Shown in pieces: positions 59,001 to 64,000 of a DNA stretch of 64,000 nt (position 1 is its first letter; each line of letters starts with the position of its first letter). The notes under the pieces were generated by a model. It worked only from the letters and a program-made list of their open reading frames with translations, was not told the DNA's origin and did not search any database. Origin of the DNA: Chitinophaga rhizophila (GTDB taxonomy: Bacteria > Bacteroidota > Bacteroidia > Chitinophagales > Chitinophagaceae). The DNA lies in assembly GCF_019492185.1 (NCBI RefSeq), contig NZ_JAICCF010000003.1, positions 1,178,001-1,242,000 on the forward strand. The letters are read 5' to 3'. Position numbers and translations under genes: made by a program.

Positions 59001-62000
59001 TGGAAATACGCAGAAGGAGGACCCATTGAACCAGGAGCAAAGAAACAGATAAAAATAGGGTCTGCTGCAAATGATGTACATGTACTACAGCTATTTCAGC
59101 AGCAGAATAAACAGGAAGTATTTAGCAGCTTTACGCTTAATAACAGTATAGCAAACAGAGACTATGATGTGCAGGAAGCTGACCGGGGTAATGTTGTTTT
59201 CCAGTATGCATTCGTTAAGGACAATCGCATCTATCTTGAAAGCGAAACTGTCAATGTACCCTGGACAAATAAACAGCTGGATATTACTATCGGTACACAC
59301 CGCGATAAACTGCAACCTGGCGAAAAGGAAAAATGGCAGGTGAAAATTAAAGGCTATAAAGGTGAGCAGGTAGCTGCAGAAATGCTGGCCACTATGTATG
59401 ATGCTTCCCTTGATGAATTTCGCAAACATGCTTATACAGCTCCTTTTTTAGATAGCTATCTGACACCGTTCCGCTTTTGGGCAGGCAATGATAACTTCAG
59501 AGGCGTATATTCACAGGAATATAATAACATATGGCAGCCTGGTATAGCAGCTCAAATTGATCAGACATTTGATCAGATTGACTGGGAAGGCAATGAAGGC
59601 GGTAGCATGGGTGACAATGCATATCTCTTGGTAAATAAATCAGAGAAGGATGCAGCAGAAGTGAGAATAGTCGGTTATGCAACAAACAGGAAAAAAAGAA
59701 TGATGAGTAGCGCTGTTGCCCGTTCCGGTTCTGCTGAATATAATAAGTTGTATGATTCTGCACCTATGCCTGCTGCGCCGGTGATGGCAGTGCAAGCTGA
59801 AAATATACGTGCAGCAGCTGTTGATATGGAGAGTGAGGTATTGGGTGGCGCTGCCGAACAGGCCACGATTTCTAAAGAGAAAGTGCAACCACGTAAGAAC
59901 TTCAATGAGACTGCCTTCTTCATGCCAGCCCTGCGCACCGATAAGGATGGTAACATCAGCTTTGAATTTACAGTTCCTGAAGCATTAACACGCTGGCATT
60001 TCCTTTCACTTGCACATACTAAAGAGGCAGCATTTGGTACAGCAGAATCAAGTATTGTTACGCAGAAAGCACTGATGGTACAACCAAATGCACCCCGCTT
60101 CATGCGTGAAGGAGATAAGATTGAGTTTTCTGCCAAGATTAGTAACCTGGCGGATAAACAACTTAGAGGCGAGGCAAGGCTAGAATTACTGGATGCAGCA
60201 ACTATGCAACCAGTAGATGGATGGTTCCAGAATCTGTTTCCTGTACAACATTTTACAGTAGAGAAAGAACAAAGTACAGCTGTTAGCTTCCCGGTACAAA
60301 TTCCTTTCAATTTTAATAGTTCATTGGTATACCGGATTATAGCTACGGCAGACAAATACAGTGATGGTGAAGAAAGTGCGCTGCCTGTACTGACCAACAC
60401 GATGCTGGTAACAGAAACAATGCCATTGTCCATGAGGGGTGACGGTACGCGTACCTTTACCATGCCTAAGATGTTGAAGAGTGGTGAATCTGAAACATTG
60501 CAACAGCACTCCTTCACATTGGAATATACATCTAATCCTGCCTGGAATGCAGTGCAGGCATTACCTTACCTGATGGAATATCCATACGAATGTTCTGAAC
60601 AGATATTCAACAGGTATTATGCAAATACACTCGCTTCGTACATTTCCAATGCTGCACCAGGCGTAAAAGCAATCTTTGAAAAATGGCGTACTACTGATAC
60701 TGCCGCATTATTAAGTAACCTGCAGAAAAATGAAGAGTTGAAATCTGTTTTGCTACAGGAAACTCCTTGGGTGCTTGAAGCAAAGAATGAGGCTGCGCAG
60801 AAGAGTAAAATTGCATTGTTGTTTGATCTTCAGCGTATGAGTGGCGAACAGCAGAAAGCTATTGAACAGTTAAAAGACCGGCAGCTTTCCAGCGGTGCCT
60901 TCCCATGGTTCAATGGAATGTGGGCTGACCGTTACATCACGCAATATATACTCGCCGGAATTGGCCGTTTGCAGGAATTAAAGGCGCTGGACGCAGAGAC
61001 AAATGATGATGTGGAAAATATAGTTACTAAAGGTCTGGCATATGCCGATAGAGAAACTGATGCCTCATATAACCGCCTGAAGCAACAGAAGGTAGATATG
61101 AATCAGCAGCATATAGGACCAATGGAAGTACATTACCTGTATACACGCCGGCTGCTGAAGCAAGTAGAGCTGCCAAACGAATACAGGGAAGCCTACCAGT
61201 ACTACATCACACAAGCTAAGAAATACTGGCCTAAGCTGAACATTAATTCACAGGCTATGCTTGCAATAGTATTTAAGAGAAGTGCAGATGTAAAAACAGC
61301 AACAGAAATTATTGCCTCGTTGAAAGACCGTGCTATTGTTAATCGGGAGACTGGCATGAGCTGGAAAGATCTGACTGGTGGTTACTGGTGGTATGAAGCT
61401 CCTGTGGAAACACAGGCGATGCTGATTGCCGCGTTTCAAGAAGTAACTAACGATGCCACCGCAATAGGAGATATGAAAACATGGCTGCTGAAGAACAAAC
61501 AGACTAATAGCTGGCCTACAACTAAATCAACAGCAGATGCTTGTTATGCAATGCTGTTAGGTGGTGAGAACTGGTTAAGCACTACTGCGCAGGTAAGTCT
61601 GAAGGCTGGCGCTCTTACAGTAAGCAGCGAGCAGGAAAAAACAGAAGCTGGTACCGGCTACTTCAAAAAACGGCTTAATACTACCGAAGTAAAGCCTGAT
61701 ATGGGAACAGTAACTGTTACCGTAAAAGATAGTAAAGGGCAGCCGTCATGGGGCGCTGCTTACTGGCAATACTTTGAGCAGCTGGACAAGATTACCAGTG
61801 CAGCAACTCCACTTCAATTGCAGAAAGAACTGTTTATTGAGAAGAATACAGAGAAAGGCCCTGTGCTTACTGCTGTAACTGATGGTAATAGCCTGAAGGT
61901 GGGTAGTAAGGTTAAGTCCCGTATCATATTGCGTGTAGATCGTGATATGGAATACGTACATCTGAAAGATATGCGTGCTGCATGTTTTGAACCGACCAGT

Positions 62001-62231
62001 GTACTGAGTGAAAGCAAATGGCAGAACGGTGTGAGTTATTATGAAAGCACAAAAGATGCGAGTACCAATTTCTTCTTCAGCCGCTTGCCAAGAGGTACTT
62101 ATGTGTTTGAATATACATTGTTTGTGACCCATCAGGGTAATTTTAGCAATGGTATCAGTACAGCACAGTGTATGTACGCGCCCGAGTTCAGTGCACATAG
62201 CGAAGGAATCAGAGTAAAGGTGACTGAGTAA
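56061..62231 (+). CDS. Large alpha-2-macroglobulin family protein
   Basis: The 2056-residue product starts at ATG 56061 (MLSRMRLIGAVFILLTLSCT, signal peptide); ATG 56073 is equally plausible. A TPR-like helical N-terminus (about 30-430) precedes MG domains with LFTDRAIYRPGQTMHFKGIM (MG2/MG3 hallmark), NFNETAFFMPALRTDKDGNISFEFTVPEALTRWHFL, and a thioester-region motif, YPYECSEQIFNRYYA near residue 1511. CSEQ stands where CGEQ or CLEQ is found, so a thioester may form. Bacterial members trap proteases in the periplasm or act as surface guards. Here there is no adjacent PBP1c gene, as is usual in Bacteroidota. Confidence 0.9.
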   Translation: MLSRMRLIGAVFILLTLSCTNAMAQFNYDTQWKKVSELESKSFYRAAFEALDVISANAIKEKNEPQLLKTYIYRVKYTGYVDIGPSDGNKAWRKQAFSPISYAVLKSMQAELLMNYLRNHRYELYSRTDVPGDTSRDVDTWSEERLHREITAAYEASLQDAAVLKKTDISQYHVILTEGSKEGRAVRSTLYDLLAHRALDYYKSGESLITSPENQFELTDAAAFAPAAEFVNHTFTTTDSTSLQFKALLILQELMRLHANNKTALLEVDLERTLYIHQVGIMPDKDELYLKLLKSQEKEYTGEKEVAKFIHLLAEYYHNESNKKEPGMIDGMTASAASKYAKELCEKGKAIAPGYQGSTNCANLLISILQKQLELQTELVNLPGVPFRSLVSYRNTDKLYLRVISINEAFRSSLRAAQRDYRDTTHRYWRLMLEKQPVKSWEQTLTGSEDYLQHAAEIKVDGLPLGMYVVLASVKSNFSLEDNLMAIQFIHVSNISYVLHEFNADDIINRFYTLHRQSGQPLPNTKLNVWSFNDDGKKEKLQLVQTYTTDKEGKIDVKWSNLRQDVKLEWISGNDQLYLDDHKYVYNYKYQQESEGQEENYKSFLFTDRAIYRPGQTMHFKGIMLSKNGKGATIVADKAAVVLLKDTEGQTIEEIRLTTNEFGAFSGRFTLPSNRLNGEFSIEETNTDAEVSFSVEEYKRPKFYVEFAPVRGTYRVNDSVKVTAKAIAYAGNNITGAKVEYRIVRNTRFPYPWLMWRSPYRGTTREITHGQSTTGADGTFSVTFPALPDNKVPASQKPVFTYTVSATITDINGETHSEEQLVNAGYQALEIDIELPDRVTAKTLDSVKLVTQNLNGVFEAANVKVVVNTVKPPSRLLRARYWRKPDQFVMSQAEFQRLFPNDIYNDENKQESWERAGEMSSLNVTTVENAKVKLVKGKLDAGWYEVQVSTKDKYGEEVVQKKLFEVVDPAAKKPAYPSYIWKYAEGGPIEPGAKKQIKIGSAANDVHVLQLFQQQNKQEVFSSFTLNNSIANRDYDVQEADRGNVVFQYAFVKDNRIYLESETVNVPWTNKQLDITIGTHRDKLQPGEKEKWQVKIKGYKGEQVAAEMLATMYDASLDEFRKHAYTAPFLDSYLTPFRFWAGNDNFRGVYSQEYNNIWQPGIAAQIDQTFDQIDWEGNEGGSMGDNAYLLVNKSEKDAAEVRIVGYATNRKKRMMSSAVARSGSAEYNKLYDSAPMPAAPVMAVQAENIRAAAVDMESEVLGGAAEQATISKEKVQPRKNFNETAFFMPALRTDKDGNISFEFTVPEALTRWHFLSLAHTKEAAFGTAESSIVTQKALMVQPNAPRFMREGDKIEFSAKISNLADKQLRGEARLELLDAATMQPVDGWFQNLFPVQHFTVEKEQSTAVSFPVQIPFNFNSSLVYRIIATADKYSDGEESALPVLTNTMLVTETMPLSMRGDGTRTFTMPKMLKSGESETLQQHSFTLEYTSNPAWNAVQALPYLMEYPYECSEQIFNRYYANTLASYISNAAPGVKAIFEKWRTTDTAALLSNLQKNEELKSVLLQETPWVLEAKNEAAQKSKIALLFDLQRMSGEQQKAIEQLKDRQLSSGAFPWFNGMWADRYITQYILAGIGRLQELKALDAETNDDVENIVTKGLAYADRETDASYNRLKQQKVDMNQQHIGPMEVHYLYTRRLLKQVELPNEYREAYQYYITQAKKYWPKLNINSQAMLAIVFKRSADVKTATEIIASLKDRAIVNRETGMSWKDLTGGYWWYEAPVETQAMLIAAFQEVTNDATAIGDMKTWLLKNKQTNSWPTTKSTADACYAMLLGGENWLSTTAQVSLKAGALTVSSEQEKTEAGTGYFKKRLNTTEVKPDMGTVTVTVKDSKGQPSWGAAYWQYFEQLDKITSAATPLQLQKELFIEKNTEKGPVLTAVTDGNSLKVGSKVKSRIILRVDRDMEYVHLKDMRAACFEPTSVLSESKWQNGVSYYESTKDASTNFFFSRLPRGTYVFEYTLFVTHQGNFSNGISTAQCMYAPEFSAHSEGIRVKVTE

Positions 62232-62254
62232 GAAATATCTTTAGACTAATTGTT

Positions 62255-62284
62255 AAAGCGGATGGGCAACCATCCGCTTTTTTT
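62255..62284 (+). terminator. Terminator of the alpha-2-macroglobulin gene
   Basis: AAAGCGGATGG (62255-62265) and CCATCCGCTTT (62270-62280) form a perfect 11-bp stem with a 4-base loop, followed by TTTT. Confidence 0.92.
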
Positions 62285-62372
62285 GAAACCGGACGTTTCT
62301 GTACTAAAACCGGACAGTGGACTGTTTGTATGATATTGATAATCAATTGTTCGTTACGTGGCATTCTTTTGG
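62285..62372 (+). promoter_or_regulatory. Putative regulatory region of the FtsX-type permease gene
   Basis: Two direct copies of AAACCGGAC start at 62286 and 62307, 21 bases apart, within inverted repeats (GAAAC, GTTTC and ACAGT, ACTGT). A sigma-54-like TGGCATTCTTTTGG lies at 62359-62372, but its -24 to -12 spacing is off by one and the second GC is GG. Confidence 0.4.
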
Positions 62373-62409
62373 AACCAACTACGGTAAGTGTCTTATAAAA
62401 AACAGAAAG

Positions 62410-64000
62410 ATGTTCAAGAGTTACCTGAAAGCAACCTTACGCAGCCTTTGGAAAAACAAAACCTATAGTTTCCTGAACATATTCGGGCTGGCTATAGGTA
62501 TAGTCTGCGCTAGCGTAATTTTTCTATGGGTAGAAGACGAGGTTAACTTTGATGATGTTCATGTTAAAAAGGACAGGCTGTATGCTGTAATGAATAACTC
62601 ATATTATGGGGGTGATATCCGCACATTCGGTTCTACTCCCGGACTAACCGGACCTGCTATAAAAGCTGAAATACCTGGTATAGTCAACAGTTGCCGCATG
62701 ACAGACTATTCTCCCTCATTGCTCGTAAGGACAGGTGACAAGGCTGTATATGCCAGTGGCAGATATGTAGATGCTTCCTTCTTTGATATGTTTACCATTC
62801 CTTTCTTGGAAGGAAGCTCCTCGGTAGCATTCCGTGACCTTTATTCTATTGTCATTTCACAGCGTACTGCGCTGAAGTTCTTCGGTCAGGACAAGAACGT
62901 TGTAGGCCGGAGAATAATGGTAGATAATCAACAGGAATATGTGGTAACAGGAGTAATGAAAGATAATCCGGAGAATAGCTCTTTCCGTTTTGAATGGGTA
63001 GCGCCGTTTGATATCTATTTTCAGCAGCATAGAGAACAGCTATCAGTATGGACTAACAGTTCTCCGCTAACATACGTAGAGCTGGCACCTAATGTTGCTC
63101 CTGATGTAGTTAATGGTCGGCTGCATGGCTTCCTTCAGCAAAAAGTAAAGGAAGCCACTAATCGTCTGTTTCTATTCAACATGAACGACTGGCATCTGTA
63201 TGGGACTTTTAAGAATGGTGAACAAGCTGGCGGGCGTATTACATACGTACGTATGTTCTCTTTACTGGCATGGATTATTCTGCTGATCGCCTGTATTAAT
63301 TTTATGAATCTATCCACCGCCCGTAGTGAGAAACGTGCAAGGGAAGTAGGTGTACGAAAGGTAATGGGGGCAAATAAAAAAGGTTTGATTGCCCAGTTTA
63401 TCGGCGAGGCTATACTAATGGCTGCCCTTGGCTGTATACTTGCACTATTGATATTAGTGATTGTATTACCTGCCGCCAGTGCGCTGGTAGGCAAGACATT
63501 GGCCATTGGACTTGACAAACCTGTTCATATTACTGCGCTAATTGTAATCACTTTATTTTGTGGAATAGCAGCTGGCAGTTACCCTGCGCTGTATTTATCT
63601 TCCTTTAATCCGGTTGTGGTTCTAAAGGGTATTGGTTTCAAAATAGGCGGAGCCGGCTTTATCAGGAAAGGGCTGGTAGTATTACAGTTTACCATATCCA
63701 TCGTACTGATTATTTCTACAGTGATCATCTATCAGCAGATAAGTCATGTTAAAAGCAGAGATATCGGCTTTCGGAAGGAAAGGTTATTAAGTATAGATCT
63801 GAAAGGGAAAATGCTGAACAACTACCCAGGTATCAGACAGGAGCTACTAAATACAGGTATGATAGAAAGTGTCGCATTATCAGATCACCCTACCCTGTAT
63901 GATGGTAATAATACAAGCGGGTTGAAATGGGCTGGGAAACCGGAAAATAGTAATATACTAATCTCAACTCGACTGGCAAGTCCAGGCTTCATCAGCACGA
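62410..64000 (+). CDS. MacB/FtsX-type ABC transporter permease (3' end outside window)
   Basis: The first 530 codons are present; there is no stop before the window edge. The product starts MFKSYLKATLRSLWKNKTYSFLNIFGLAIGI, a membrane anchor, then a MacB-type periplasmic domain (RYVDASFFDMFTIPFLEGSSS, IVISQRTALKFFGQDKNVVGRRI). The FtsX membrane part follows: LLAWIILLIACINFMNLSTARSEKRAREVGVRKVMGA and ALYLSSFNPVVVLKG. Chitinophaga genomes carry many such two-module permeases of about 790-800 residues. They probably export peptides or take part in envelope stress responses; the ATPase is often encoded elsewhere. Regulation may involve the repeats at 62285-62372. Confidence 0.93.
   Translation, partial: MFKSYLKATLRSLWKNKTYSFLNIFGLAIGIVCASVIFLWVEDEVNFDDVHVKKDRLYAVMNNSYYGGDIRTFGSTPGLTGPAIKAEIPGIVNSCRMTDYSPSLLVRTGDKAVYASGRYVDASFFDMFTIPFLEGSSSVAFRDLYSIVISQRTALKFFGQDKNVVGRRIMVDNQQEYVVTGVMKDNPENSSFRFEWVAPFDIYFQQHREQLSVWTNSSPLTYVELAPNVAPDVVNGRLHGFLQQKVKEATNRLFLFNMNDWHLYGTFKNGEQAGGRITYVRMFSLLAWIILLIACINFMNLSTARSEKRAREVGVRKVMGANKKGLIAQFIGEAILMAALGCILALLILVIVLPAASALVGKTLAIGLDKPVHITALIVITLFCGIAAGSYPALYLSSFNPVVVLKGIGFKIGGAGFIRKGLVVLQFTISIVLIISTVIIYQQISHVKSRDIGFRKERLLSIDLKGKMLNNYPGIRQELLNTGMIESVALSDHPTLYDGNNTSGLKWAGKPENSNILISTRLASPGFIST

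Noticed and set aside
62359..62372. Confident sigma-54 promoter call for the FtsX permease
   Set aside because: The GG to GC spacing is one base short and the second element is GG, so only a weak candidate is listed.

Overview
The window is chromosomal DNA of a Bacteroidota bacterium, most likely Chitinophaga or a close relative. The support is gliding and type IX secretion genes (gldA, gldJ, porU, porV, a PorP/SprF protein), bacillithiol synthesis (bshA), Bacteroidota-specific families (DUF4292, DUF4293, very large alpha-2-macroglobulin, MacB/FtsX permeases) and repeated -7 promoter boxes of the form TAnnTTTG close to start codons. No rRNA, tRNA, CRISPR array or insertion sequence was recognised.

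Layout. 1-210: 5' end of gldA (minus). 530-10478: a twelve-gene, one-direction accessory cluster of the tellurite/Ter stress-response type: terD, terD, TerY-like vWA, HAD phosphatase, phosphoribosyltransferase, terD, TerY-like vWA, small membrane protein, TerY-like vWA with zinc ribbon, PP2C phosphatase, protein kinase with zinc ribbon, terC, closed by a strong terminator. The tight spacing and overlaps suggest one membrane-linked phospho-signalling unit that also carries two enzymes of a possible nucleotide-derived metabolite pathway. Just after it (10568-10708, minus) lies what may be a gene remnant. 10851-13086: M23 peptidase and bcp. 13107-19970: divergent gldJ and porU-porV, the type IX secretion and gliding locus. 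20098-25404: ispF, then dut, a TPR lipoprotein, a DUF4292 lipoprotein and an EnvC-like protein. 25528-34429: bshA, an M28 peptidase, a tetrapyrrole-methylase-family methyltransferase, an EI24 membrane protein, a PorP/SprF protein, upp and a vWA/YfbK surface protein. 34575-39954: a divergent anmK, a WYL regulator upstream of adenine deaminase, an orphan gene and a 1-Cys peroxiredoxin.

40496-43818 (minus): rlmN and two pseudouridine synthase genes form an RNA-modification operon. 44102-49699: thiolase, an ECF-type sigma factor, uvrA and a DUF4293 protein. 49820-55907: malic enzyme, an unannotated protein with kinase-like motifs, mlaE-mlaF and sucD. 56061-62231: a giant alpha-2-macroglobulin-like protein. 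62410 to the window end: an FtsX/MacB-type permease truncated by the window edge.

Most genes are housekeeping. The parts most worth a second look are the Ter cluster with its HAD/PRTase insert, the kinase-like orphan next to mlaEF, the divergent AnmK, a perfect 51-bp palindrome, several helically phased short repeats, and a recurring AATTCCTAATT-type intergenic sequence. Start sites were moved from the longest reading frame where a signal peptide or promoter box indicated a shorter product. All family assignments are by eye, with no database search.
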